Positions 24,002 through 31,906 of a stretch of 64,000 bases of DNA are shown here, one piece after another. Location of the stretch: NCBI GenBank assembly GCA_017482385.1, contig JAFUNI010000021.1:1-64000 (forward strand), given 5' to 3'. The notes below the pieces were generated by a model. The model was not told the DNA's origin. It worked only from the letters and a program-made list of their open reading frames with translations, and searched no databases. Each line of letters opens with the position of its first letter. Position 1 is the first letter of the stretch. This stretch comes from Oscillospiraceae bacterium (GTDB lineage Bacteria; Bacillota; Clostridia; Oscillospirales; Oscillospiraceae). Position numbers and translations under genes: made by a program.

Positions 24002-24954
24002 ACACTTCTCCTTTTTGCGCTGACACAGCGCCATTCTTCTTTGGCCTTCGTTGCCGTGACGGCAATGCCGGCCTGCTCCAAAGCATTCACCACATCAGAA
24101 AGTCTTGTATCCAAAATGCCGGAGCAAATGAGGGTGGTGTTCTCCCCCAAAAAACGGGGCAGTACCGGGGCAAGACCGATGATCACATCGGCAACAATGT
24201 TCACCAGCACCACATCATACTGTTCGGCAGAAAGCTTGTCCATCAAAGCCTTATCGGCAACCACATTGCCGGTGAGGGCGGTAAATGCCGGGGCGGAAAA
24301 GCCGTTGTAGGCGGCGTTTTCCCGGGCGATGTCCTCGGCCTTGGGGTCAATGTCCACGCCGATGGCGGATTTTGCCCCCAAACGCAGAGCGGTAATGGAC
24401 AAAATACCGCTGCCGCTGCCCAAATCCAGGCAAGCCGCGCCGGGTTTTATTACGGTTTCCATGGTTTCCACCACCATTTGGGTGGAGGGGTGGGCGCCTG
24501 TACCAAAAGTCAGACCGGGATCCAAAATCACCGGCAGGCGGCCATCTGTTTCATCGGCTCTCCAGTAGGGCAGGACGATGAGCTTTTCACCGATGGGCTG
24601 GGGCGGGTAATTGTCCTTCCAGCTTTCCTCCCAGTTTTCCTCGGCAAGGGGCTTGACGGTCAGCTGCAGCTGACCCAATTCCTCACCCCGGAGCTTCTCC
24701 AAAAGGGCTTCCAGCCGGAAAAGGCCGGCTTTATCCGCATCCTCTAAGTACAGCTTGATGCAGGAAAGGCCCTGCAGCTTTTCCTGCAATTCCTCGTCGA
24801 TATAATCCCAGCAGGCCCGGTTTTCCTCCAAAAAGGCCTCAAACTCCCCCTGGTCTTCCATGATCAGTTCGCTGAAGCCCCCGGCGGTGAGAGCAGCGGC
24901 AGTCTTCTCCGCCTTTCCGGGCACTGTATCAATTGTCAGTTCCAAATATGCCAT
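23998..24954 (-). CDS. prmA: Ribosomal protein L11 methyltransferase
   Basis: SAM-dependent methyltransferase that trimethylates L11. The 318-residue protein has an N-terminal substrate-recognition domain (YLELTIDTVPGKAEK, EENWEESWKDNY) and the Rossmann domain with LDPGLTFGTGAHPST, CLDLGSGSGILSI, GVDIDPKAEDIARENA and the VLVNIVADVI motif. Length is at the family norm. It is the first gene of a two-gene unit with the DUF4015 gene. Confidence 0.96.
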   Translation of the reverse strand: MAYLELTIDTVPGKAEKTAAALTAGGFSELIMEDQGEFEAFLEENRACWDYIDEELQEKLQGLSCIKLYLEDADKAGLFRLEALLEKLRGEELGQLQLTVKPLAEENWEESWKDNYPPQPIGEKLIVLPYWRADETDGRLPVILDPGLTFGTGAHPSTQMVVETMETVIKPGAACLDLGSGSGILSITALRLGAKSAIGVDIDPKAEDIARENAAYNGFSAPAFTALTGNVVADKALMDKLSAEQYDVVLVNIVADVIIGLAPVLPRFLGENTTLICSGILDTRLSDVVNALEQAGIAVTATKAKEEWRCVSAKRRSV

Positions 24955-24976
24955 AATATTCTCCTATGGACTTTTT

Positions 24977-25055
24977 CGTAGGGGAGGCATAGCATGCCTC
25001 CCGAAATCCCCAAAATGCAATTTTTAGCGGGAGGGATAATATCCCTCCCCTACAA
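24977..25055. repeat. GTAGGGG REP/BIME-like repeat, copy 1
   Basis: Two inverted palindromic arms: GTAGGGGAGGCATAGCATGC and, in mirror orientation, GGGAGGGATAATATCCCTCC ending CCCTAC. The spacer is 27 bases. Together with AT-rich DNA it fills the gap 24955-25190. Confidence 0.85.
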
Positions 25056-25190
25056 GGGAGGCTTGTTTTTTACTATTTTATCGTAAAACGCACAAAATAA
25101 CAACTACCCAAAATGTAAATTTTTCGCCCGGGTCTTTCCATATGGGCAAAAATAGTATATAATGAGGAATATTACTCCTTAGGAGGCACT

Positions 25191-26453
25191 ATGATCCAAA
25201 CAATTTCTCTGCTGCCGGGGGTCACTCTGCGGTGTTTTCCCGACAGCCGTTTCAAGCAGGAGGGGCTGAGCCTACAATTTATAAGGCCTATGTGCAAGGA
25301 AGAAGCCGCCCTCAATGCCTTGCTGCCTGCGGTGCTGCTCCGTGGCTGTGAAACCGCCCCGGATCTGCGGGCCATCACGCTCCGTTTAGACGATCTCTAC
25401 GGCGCTGCCGTAGGAGCCCAGCTGCGCCGGGTGGGCGACTACCAGGCCACGGGCCTCAGTTGCAGCTTTATGCGGGAAGAATATGCCCTGCCCGGGGAGC
25501 AGACGCAAGCTCCAATGATGCAATTCTTAGAAGAATTGCTGTTCCGTCCGGTGCTGGAAAAGGGGGTATTTTGCCCGGAATATGTGGAGAGCGAAAAGCG
25601 GAATCTCTCCGCCGCCATTGCCGCCCAGCGCAATGACAAGCGTGCCTACGCCAACGCCCAAATGGTAAAGCGGATGTGCAAGGGCGATTCCTTCGGTGTT
25701 CCCCGCCTGGGCGAAAAAGAGGATGTGGAGGCCATCACCCCAGAGAGCCTTTACGCCCACTATCAAAAAGTCCTGCGGGAAAGCCCTGTGAATCTGTTTT
25801 ATGTGGGCGCTGCTAACCCGGAAAAATTAGCTGACCTTTTGCGGCCTATTTTTGAAAAATTAGAAAGAGAACCTATCACGCTGCCGGACCAAACCCCCTT
25901 CCACGATTTGGGTGGCTGCCGGGAAACGGAAGTGATGGATGTTGCCCAGGGAAAGCTCTGCATGGGCTTTACCACCCCCATCACCCTGCGGGATAAGGAT
26001 TTTGTGGCTATGCAGCTGTTTAACACCGTGTTCGGCAGCGGTATGGTCAGTAAGCTGTTTATGAAGATTCGGGAGGAAATGTCCCTTTGCTACGACATCC
26101 ACTCCTCCTACCACGGCAGCAAGGGCATCGTTACTGTGTCCGCCGGCATCGATTGCAATATGGATGCCAAGGTGGAAGAAGAAATTCTCCGCCAATTAAA
26201 GGCCTGCCAAGAGGGTCAGATCACCGAAACCGAGCTGAAAGCAGCGAAAGAGGCACTTCTTAATCAGCTGCGCAGCACCCACGATTCCCCCGGGGCTATC
26301 GAGGGCTACTATGCGGTTGCGGCGCTGAGCGGTTTGCAGCTGACCCCGGAGGATTACAGCCGGGCAGTGGAAAACGCAACGGCTGAAGACATTGCCAGGG
26401 CCGCCAAAACCTTGCAGCTGCACACCGTTTATTTCTTAAGGGGGGAAGTCTGA
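25191..26453 (+). CDS. yfmF: M16-family YfmF-like peptidase homologue
   Basis: A 420-residue insulinase-fold protein lacking the HxxEH zinc motif in its N-terminal half (where the active homologue has HYLEH, this has LPAVLLRGCETAPDL), so it is the inactive partner of a heterodimer. C-terminal M16 features include GSGMVSKLFMKIREEMSLCY. YfmF and YfmH are known in B. subtilis from the 5-aminopentanol modification of elongation factor P. It overlaps the next gene by one base. TTAGGAGG precedes the ATG. Confidence 0.85.
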   Translation: MIQTISLLPGVTLRCFPDSRFKQEGLSLQFIRPMCKEEAALNALLPAVLLRGCETAPDLRAITLRLDDLYGAAVGAQLRRVGDYQATGLSCSFMREEYALPGEQTQAPMMQFLEELLFRPVLEKGVFCPEYVESEKRNLSAAIAAQRNDKRAYANAQMVKRMCKGDSFGVPRLGEKEDVEAITPESLYAHYQKVLRESPVNLFYVGAANPEKLADLLRPIFEKLEREPITLPDQTPFHDLGGCRETEVMDVAQGKLCMGFTTPITLRDKDFVAMQLFNTVFGSGMVSKLFMKIREEMSLCYDIHSSYHGSKGIVTVSAGIDCNMDAKVEEEILRQLKACQEGQITETELKAAKEALLNQLRSTHDSPGAIEGYYAVAALSGLQLTPEDYSRAVENATAEDIARAAKTLQLHTVYFLRGEV

Positions 26454-27730
26454 TGGAAACAAAATTCTACCCCCAGGTGGGCGAGACCCTTTACAAAGCG
26501 ACACTCCCCAGCGGATTAAAAATGGTAGTCCTGCCCCGGCCCGGCTTTGCCAAAAAGCTGTGCTATCTGGTCACGGACTACGGCGCGATTCATAGAGATT
26601 TTGAGATGGACGGGCAAAAATACTCCGCCCCCGCCGGCGTTGCTCACTACTTAGAGCATAAGCTTTTCGATATGCCCGGTCGGGATATCACCGGGGAATT
26701 TGCCACCCTGGGCGCAAGCCCCAATGCCTTCACCAGCTATGATATGACCGCCTATTATTTCTCCTGCACGGAAAATTTCCGGGAAAACCTGAACCTTTTG
26801 CTGGAATTTGTCACCACCCCCTACTTTACCGAGGAAAGCGTTGCCAAGGAACAGGGCATCATCGGCCAGGAAATCGATATGAACCTAGACAATCCGGACA
26901 GCCGGCTCTTTGACCTTTTGATGGAAGTGATGTATGAAAAGCACCCCATTAACACTCCCATTTTGGGCACGAAAGAGAGCATTGCCAAAATCACCCCCCA
27001 GGTCTTAACGGATTGCCACCGGGCTTTCTATAAGCCGGACAATATGTTCCTGTGCGTGGTAGGCGATGTAGACCCGGAGGAAGTAGCGCAATTGGCAGAA
27101 GCCCGTTTTGCGGAACTGCCCAACCCCAAGGTCACCGCACCCCGGGAATGGGCTGAGCCTATGGAAACCTGCAAAAAAGAAATCACCACCCAGATGGAGG
27201 TGGCGATGCCCATGTTCCAGCTGGGCTTTAAGGCCGAGGCCCTGCCCAACGGAGAAGCAGGTGTCCGGGGCGAGATCATCGGCGACTTGGCGGCGGAGGC
27301 GCTGTTTGGCGAATCCTCCCGGCTGTATCTGAAGCTGTACGAGGAGGGTCTGATCGATGCCTCCTTCGGCGGTGGCTTTGAGGCGGTGGAGGGTATGGCG
27401 CTGCTCACCGCATCCGGTGACAGCGAGAACCCCCAGGCGGTGCGGGATGCCATTTTGTCAGAAGCCAAGCGTTTGGTTGCCGAAGGTATTGCGGAAAACG
27501 ACTTCCTGCGGATGCAGCGCAGCGCATTGGGTCGGCGGATCCGGGGTTTGGACAGCTTTGAGTCCACCTGCTTCCGGCTCTGCGCCTATAATTTCTCCCA
27601 TTTTGACTATTTTGAGATCCCCGCTGTTTACCGGCAGGTAACACCTGCGGATCTGACTCAATTCTTACAAAAAGTGGTCACGGAGGACCGTATGTGTATG
27701 GCTGTGATCACTCCCAAGGAGGTTTCCTAA
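26453..27730 (+). CDS. yfmH: M16-family YfmH-like zinc peptidase
   Basis: A 425-residue M16 peptidase with an intact inverted zinc motif (HYLEHKLFD, HxxEH, about residue 64) and the distal acidic ligand region EQGIIGQEIDM. The C-terminal half carries LFGESSRLYLKLYEEGLID. It likely forms a heterodimer with the preceding YfmF-like subunit and has been linked to EF-P modification (established for B. subtilis, inferred here). Its stop codon overlaps the lgt start (TAATG). Confidence 0.88.
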   Translation: METKFYPQVGETLYKATLPSGLKMVVLPRPGFAKKLCYLVTDYGAIHRDFEMDGQKYSAPAGVAHYLEHKLFDMPGRDITGEFATLGASPNAFTSYDMTAYYFSCTENFRENLNLLLEFVTTPYFTEESVAKEQGIIGQEIDMNLDNPDSRLFDLLMEVMYEKHPINTPILGTKESIAKITPQVLTDCHRAFYKPDNMFLCVVGDVDPEEVAQLAEARFAELPNPKVTAPREWAEPMETCKKEITTQMEVAMPMFQLGFKAEALPNGEAGVRGEIIGDLAAEALFGESSRLYLKLYEEGLIDASFGGGFEAVEGMALLTASGDSENPQAVRDAILSEAKRLVAEGIAENDFLRMQRSALGRRIRGLDSFESTCFRLCAYNFSHFDYFEIPAVYRQVTPADLTQFLQKVVTEDRMCMAVITPKEVS

Positions 27731-28689
27731 TGGAATGGATCAAAGCAGATTCTCCCATCGCATTCCCCGGTCTGGGCTTTGAGATCAATCCCCCCACGGG
27801 CTTTACTGTGGGCGGTTTTGAGGTGATGTTTTACGGCCTCATCATCGGCTTGGGTCTGGTGCTGTGCTGCATTTACGGCCTGCGCCGGGGCAAGGATTTC
27901 GGCCTTACCCAGGACGACATCTTAGACGGTGCCCTGTGGATCATTCCCTTTGCCATCGTCTGCGCCCGGCTTTATTACTGCGCTTTCTACTGGGAACAGG
28001 GCGGCTACGGCAAAAATCCCATCAGCATCCTTTACATTTGGGAGGGCGGTCTTGCCATTTACGGCGGCGTCATCGGCGCGGCTATCGGCATCGTGGTCTA
28101 CTGCCTTTGCAAAAAAATTCCCATCACCACCTGCTTAGACATTACCTTTGTCACCTTCCCCATCGGACAGGCCATCGGCCGCTGGGGCAATTTCTTCAAC
28201 CGGGAGGCCTTCGGCGACCAGACCGAAAGCTTCCTGCGGATGGGTCTGAAGCTGACGGAGGACGGATACGCATCTTCCGAGATGTTCTACTACCATCCCA
28301 CCTTCCTGTATGAATCCCTGTGGAATGCTTTGGGCTTTGTGCTGCTGCATTTTCTCTCCAAAAAGCGGAAATACGAGGGTCAGATGGCCCTGTGCTATGC
28401 GCTGTGGTACGGCTTGGGCCGGACCTTTATCGAGGGTCTGCGGACGGACAGCCTGTACTGGGGTCCTTTCCGGGTCAGCCAGCTGCTGGCAGCGGTGAGC
28501 GCCATTGCAGCAGCCTGGATCCTCATTTGGCAGATGTTCCGCCCCCACCCGGCCGAGAAACTTTATGTAAACCGCGTCGCCGCCAAAAAGGCCGCCGAAG
28601 CAGCTGTCATTGTTGATGTTGCTGAAGAAGAAACCACTGAGGAAGAACATTCGGAAAAAGAAACTCCCGTTGAGGAAACAGAAAATTAA
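27730..28689 (+). CDS. lgt: Prolipoprotein diacylglyceryl transferase
   Basis: Transfers diacylglycerol from phosphatidylglycerol to the lipobox Cys of prolipoproteins, in the membrane. The 319-residue protein has about seven helices, the Lgt signature GRWGNFFNREAFG (catalytic Arg), the periplasmic IWEGGLAIYGG motif, HPTFLYESLWN, and EGLRTDSL near the end. The last 40 residues are an acidic low-complexity extension (EEETTEEEHSEKE). ATG 27730 overlaps the yfmH stop; the frame extends 12 codons upstream into that gene. Confidence 0.96.
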   Translation: MEWIKADSPIAFPGLGFEINPPTGFTVGGFEVMFYGLIIGLGLVLCCIYGLRRGKDFGLTQDDILDGALWIIPFAIVCARLYYCAFYWEQGGYGKNPISILYIWEGGLAIYGGVIGAAIGIVVYCLCKKIPITTCLDITFVTFPIGQAIGRWGNFFNREAFGDQTESFLRMGLKLTEDGYASSEMFYYHPTFLYESLWNALGFVLLHFLSKKRKYEGQMALCYALWYGLGRTFIEGLRTDSLYWGPFRVSQLLAAVSAIAAAWILIWQMFRPHPAEKLYVNRVAAKKAAEAAVIVDVAEEETTEEEHSEKETPVEETEN

Positions 28690-28715
28690 GCATTATGCAT
28701 TCTGCATTACGCATT
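28690..28715. repeat. GCATTATGCATT-type short repeat
   Basis: Contains GCATTATGCATTCTGCATTA, similar to the spacer repeats at 22957-22990 and 62897-62929. Confidence 0.55.
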
Positions 28716-28747
28716 AAAAAAGCACCCCTTATGGGGTGCTTTTTTCT
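28716..28747. terminator. Bidirectional terminator between lgt and flavodiiron gene
   Basis: An 8-bp stem AGCACCCC/GGGGTGCT flanked by A- and T-runs, placed between convergent genes. Confidence 0.88.
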
Positions 28748-30540
28748 TATCCAATAGGTTCAAAATCGGCGGCGCCGTGTTTGCACAGGGGGCAAACCAG
28801 GTCCTCAGGAAGCTCTTCTCCCTCATAGACCCAGCCGCAGATCTTGCAGACGAAGCCCTTCTTCTCGGTTTCGGGCTTGGGCTTTACAAAGTTTTGGTAG
28901 TAGGTGTAGGACATGGTCTCCACCTTGCTTAAGTTGGCGCACTGGGTGACATCGCAAATGAACATCATATGGGTGCCCAGATCCATCTGATCGATGACCT
29001 TGCAGGAAATAAATGCGTTGGTATACTTGTCTAAGAACAGCAAACCGTTGGCGGCGCGCTGGGTGTGTTCAAATTCGGCGAACTTATCCACCTCCCGGCC
29101 GGACTGGAAACCGAACCGCTGGAACAGCTTGAAGGGCGCTTCCTGGGACAGGGTGGAAATATTCAGCTTGCCGGTCTTGGCGATCACTTCGCAGGAGTAG
29201 TTGAGCTTATTTACAGTGACAGCCACCCGGTTGGGGGTATTGGTGACCTGGGTGACAGTGTTGACGATAAGGCCGTTGTCCTTTTTGCCGTCGTTGCTGG
29301 TGACCACATACAAGCCGTAGCCGATGTTGAACAGCGCGGTTGCATCCACAAAATCCTCCTGCACTTCCACAGGATTATAGGATGCGGCCAGCTCCTCGGC
29401 AAGCTTTTTCACCTGCTCGGTGGATGCTTCATTCAGTGCGGACATAATGGTCACATTGTTCTCGGCGAAGGTAATATCCTTGGAATCGGCCAGCTTGCCC
29501 TTCATCACCTTGATGGCGGTGGGGGCCCAGGAGCCGTTCTCGATAAGACCCACGGTGCGGTTCTGGAAATTCCGCTCGGTGAGCTTGTCCAGATAGGTGC
29601 GCATATAGGGGAACACATCTGCATTGTAGGTGGTGGTAGCCAGCACCAGCTTGTCATAGCGGAAGGCATCGGAAACCGCCAGAGCCATATCGCAACGGGC
29701 CAAATCGTGCACGATCACATTGGGCACATCTCTTGCCCGGAGCTCTCTTGCCAGGATCTCCACAGCCTCTTTGGTATGGCCGTAAACAGAAGTATAGGCA
29801 ATGACCACGCCCTCGGTCTCGGGGGTGTAGGAGGACCACAGGTCATAAAGCTTGATATAGTGGCCCAAATTCTCCGTCAGCACCGGTCCGTGGAGGGGGC
29901 AGATGATCTGAATGTCCAAAGTTGCAGCAACCTTCAGAATGTTCTGCACCTGCTTGCCGTACTTACCCACGATGCCGATGAAATAGCGTCTTGCCTCGTC
30001 GTCCCAGTCTTCCGTCACATCCAATGCGCCGAATTTGCCGAAGCCGTCGGCGGAGAACAGAACCTTGTCAAAACTATCGTAGGTCATCATAACCTCAGGC
30101 CAGTGGACCATGGGGGCGAAGGCAAAGGTGAGGGTGTGCTGACCCAGCTCCAAAGTGCCGAGATTTTCCACAGTGAGGGTGTTTGCCATTTTTAGCTTGG
30201 GGAAGAACTGACCGATCATCTTGAAGGTCTTCACATTGGCCACCACGGTAACTTCCGGATAGGTATTCACAAAGGCCTCGATGGATGCGGCATGGTCCGG
30301 CTCCATGTGCTGGACCACCAAATAATCGGGCTGGCGTCCGGCCAGGGCCTTTTCCACATTCTTCAGCCACTCTGCGGTCTTAGACTGGTCGATGGTGTCC
30401 ATAACGGCCACCTTCTCGTCCAAAATCACATAGGAATTGTAGGCCATACCGTTGGGCACAACATACTGCCCCTCAAACAGGTCCACCTCGTGGTCGTTTG
30501 CGCCCACATACAAAATGGTATCGGTAACTTTTTTAAGCAT
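28747..30540 (-). CDS. Flavodiiron protein fused to flavin reductase and rubredoxin
   Basis: A 597-residue cytoplasmic O2 or NO reductase. Order: metallo-beta-lactamase-like diiron domain (1-250; HMEPDH at 78-83, WPEVMMTYD, SADGFGKFG, PLHGPVL), flavodoxin domain (252-395; AYTSVYGHTKEAVE), flavin-reductase-like domain (about 405-545) and a C-terminal rubredoxin (CKICGWVYEGEELPEDLVCPLC). All modules of an electron path from NAD(P)H-reduced flavin to the diiron centre are in one chain; in Moorella the rubredoxin/flavin-reductase part is a separate protein. It likely protects the anaerobe from oxygen. It is divergent from a metal transporter with a Fur-type box between them. Confidence 0.93.
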   Translation of the reverse strand: MLKKVTDTILYVGANDHEVDLFEGQYVVPNGMAYNSYVILDEKVAVMDTIDQSKTAEWLKNVEKALAGRQPDYLVVQHMEPDHAASIEAFVNTYPEVTVVANVKTFKMIGQFFPKLKMANTLTVENLGTLELGQHTLTFAFAPMVHWPEVMMTYDSFDKVLFSADGFGKFGALDVTEDWDDEARRYFIGIVGKYGKQVQNILKVAATLDIQIICPLHGPVLTENLGHYIKLYDLWSSYTPETEGVVIAYTSVYGHTKEAVEILARELRARDVPNVIVHDLARCDMALAVSDAFRYDKLVLATTTYNADVFPYMRTYLDKLTERNFQNRTVGLIENGSWAPTAIKVMKGKLADSKDITFAENNVTIMSALNEASTEQVKKLAEELAASYNPVEVQEDFVDATALFNIGYGLYVVTSNDGKKDNGLIVNTVTQVTNTPNRVAVTVNKLNYSCEVIAKTGKLNISTLSQEAPFKLFQRFGFQSGREVDKFAEFEHTQRAANGLLFLDKYTNAFISCKVIDQMDLGTHMMFICDVTQCANLSKVETMSYTYYQNFVKPKPETEKKGFVCKICGWVYEGEELPEDLVCPLCKHGAADFEPIG

Positions 30541-30587
30541 ATGCTATCCTCCCGTTAATTTCGTAGAGCGGGAACTTGCTCCCGCCA

Positions 30588-30750
30588 AGCCTTCCCCTTG
30601 AGGGTGTTGCAGAGCGCAGCGAACCTTACAATACCAATGCTTGCCGGGGGCAAGCATACAATAATTTATAAGGTGCCCCGTAGGGGCGGATGAGGTGTTC
30701 TCCACCTCATCAGTCACCTGCGGTGACAGCTTCGCCTCCAGGAGAAGCCT
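30588..30750. repeat. Composite palindromic interspersed repeat, copy 2
   Basis: Inverse-order relative of 12255-12365: CCTTCCCCTTGAGG, a central GGATGAGGTG..CACCTCATC hairpin, TCACCTGCGGTGA and GCTTCGCCTCCAGGAGAAGC. The interior has an extra segment of about 50 bases. A REP-like hairpin (GTAGAGCGGGAACTTGCTC) lies just before it at 30562-30587. No gene is seen in 30541-31018 apart from these and the regulatory sites. Confidence 0.72.
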
Positions 30751-30763
30751 TTTTTCTTGCCCT

Positions 30764-30792
30764 ATCATAGCAAATATTTTCCACTTTGTCAA
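30764..30792 (-). promoter_or_regulatory. Promoter of the flavodiiron gene
   Basis: Minus strand TTGACA (30787-30792) and TATGAT (30764-30769) with a 17-base spacer. The repeat element forms most of the leader. Confidence 0.8.
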
Positions 30793-30793
30793 T

Positions 30794-30810
30794 ATAAGAA
30801 TGATTCTTAT
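30794..30810. promoter_or_regulatory. Fur-family box
   Basis: ATAAGAATGATTCTTAT is a perfect 8-1-8 inverted repeat with the 7-1-7 form of Fur, Zur and PerR sites. It abuts the flavodiiron promoter -35 and lies 13 bases upstream of a plus-strand promoter. Which family member binds is not determined. Confidence 0.75.
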
Positions 30811-30823
30811 TCTCAAATTTTTC

Positions 30824-30853
30824 TTGACAAAATTCCCCTTTCGGGTATACAAT
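30824..30853 (+). promoter_or_regulatory. Promoter of the ZIP transporter
   Basis: TTGACA (30824-30829) and TACAAT (30848-30853), spacer 18; TATACA at 30846 gives a 16-base alternative. Confidence 0.65.
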
Positions 30854-30882
30854 GCAAATAGAACTCTCCGTCATCCCGGAAT

Positions 30883-30970
30883 CGTAGGGGCGGGATATTA
30901 TCCCGCCCGCAATCATCGCGAGCGATTCTTCGTCGATACTGCCGGGAGGGATGCTATCCCTCCCCTACAA
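30883..30970. repeat. GTAGGGG REP/BIME-like repeat, copy 2
   Basis: Left arm CGTAGGGGCGGGATATTATC, right arm ending CTATCCCTCCCCTAC. It lies in the leader of the ZIP gene. Confidence 0.8.
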
Positions 30971-31018
30971 ATTGCAATTTATGCTACCACACAAATATGA
31001 TACTATGGAGGTAAACCT

Positions 31019-31777
31019 ATGGAACTTGTACTTCTCACAGCCCTGGGCGTGGGCGGCGCAACCGTCTTCGGCACGGCCCTTGGCTTTCTCTTTAAGAATA
31101 TTTCCCATAAATTCAGTGATATAATCCTGTCCTTTGCCGCAGGCGTGATGCTGGCGGCGGCGGTGATGGGTCTTGTACTGCCCTCTTTGGAGTACGGCGG
31201 CGAATACGGCCTTGTGTATACCGTCTTGGGCGTGTTTGCCGGCGCGGTGTGCGTGAACCTGTTTGATAAATTGGTGCCCCACCTCCACCGGCTCAGCGGC
31301 GTGGACCAGGAATCCCACCCCAGCGAAACCCAAAAACTCAACAAAGTTCTGCTGTTCGTCACCGCTATCGCCATCCACAACCTGCCCGAGGGCATCGCCG
31401 CAGGCGTGGGCTTTGGCTCCGGCAACAATGCAGAGGCCCTCACTGTGGCAGGCGGCATTGCCCTGCAGAACATCCCCGAGGGTATGGTCATCGTCGGCCC
31501 TATGCTGGCCGCAGGCATGAAGCCCGGCCGCACTTTCCTCATTGCAGCCGCCACAGGCATTGTGGAGGTGCTGGGAACCCTTTTGGGCTTCTTTGCGGTG
31601 ACGGTGTCCACGGCGGTTTTGCCCTTTGCCCTGGCCTTTGCCGGCGGCACCATGCTCTATGTCATCAGCGACGAAATGATCCCCGAAACCCACGCCCACG
31701 GCTCTGAGCGGGGCGCAACCTACTCTTTACTGGTTGGCTTCTGCTTAATGCTGGTGTTTGATGTTTTGTTGGGATAA
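31019..31777 (+). CDS. ZIP-family metal transporter
   Basis: A 252-residue inner membrane protein with about eight helices. The ZIP motif HNLPEGIAAGVGFG (helix 4) and QNIPEGMVIVGP (helix 5) provide the metal site, and the His-bearing segment LVPHLHRLSG lies in the loop. ZIP/ZupT proteins import Zn2+, Fe2+ or Mn2+. The Fur-family box in its promoter region argues for metal-responsive control. The ATG at 31019 has TGGAGG upstream. Confidence 0.92.
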   Translation: MELVLLTALGVGGATVFGTALGFLFKNISHKFSDIILSFAAGVMLAAAVMGLVLPSLEYGGEYGLVYTVLGVFAGAVCVNLFDKLVPHLHRLSGVDQESHPSETQKLNKVLLFVTAIAIHNLPEGIAAGVGFGSGNNAEALTVAGGIALQNIPEGMVIVGPMLAAGMKPGRTFLIAAATGIVEVLGTLLGFFAVTVSTAVLPFALAFAGGTMLYVISDEMIPETHAHGSERGATYSLLVGFCLMLVFDVLLG

Positions 31778-31788
31778 GAACATCTCTT

Positions 31789-31867
31789 CGTAGGGGAGGC
31801 ATAGTATGCCTCCCGAAATCGCCTTTGACGAATCTTTTGCGGGAGGGATATTATCCCTCCCCTACGA
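31789..31867. repeat. GTAGGGG REP/BIME-like repeat, copy 3
   Basis: Arms GTAGGGGAGGCATAGTATGC and GGGAGGGATATTATCCCTCC with inverted ends GTAGGGG/CCCCTAC. Confidence 0.85.
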
Positions 31868-31870
31868 GAT

Positions 31871-31906
31871 AAGACCCGGTCGTACAATCGCGGCCGGGTC
31901 TTTTTT
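31871..31906 (+). terminator. Terminator between ZIP and exonuclease genes
   Basis: Stem AAGACCCGG/CCGGGTCTT followed by TTTT on the plus strand; it serves the ZIP transcript and perhaps the convergent exonuclease gene. Confidence 0.75.

Noticed and set aside
30544..31000. Several short ORFs on both strands between the flavodiiron and ZIP genes
   Set aside because: They overlap promoters, the Fur-type box and repeat elements; none has a proper start context.
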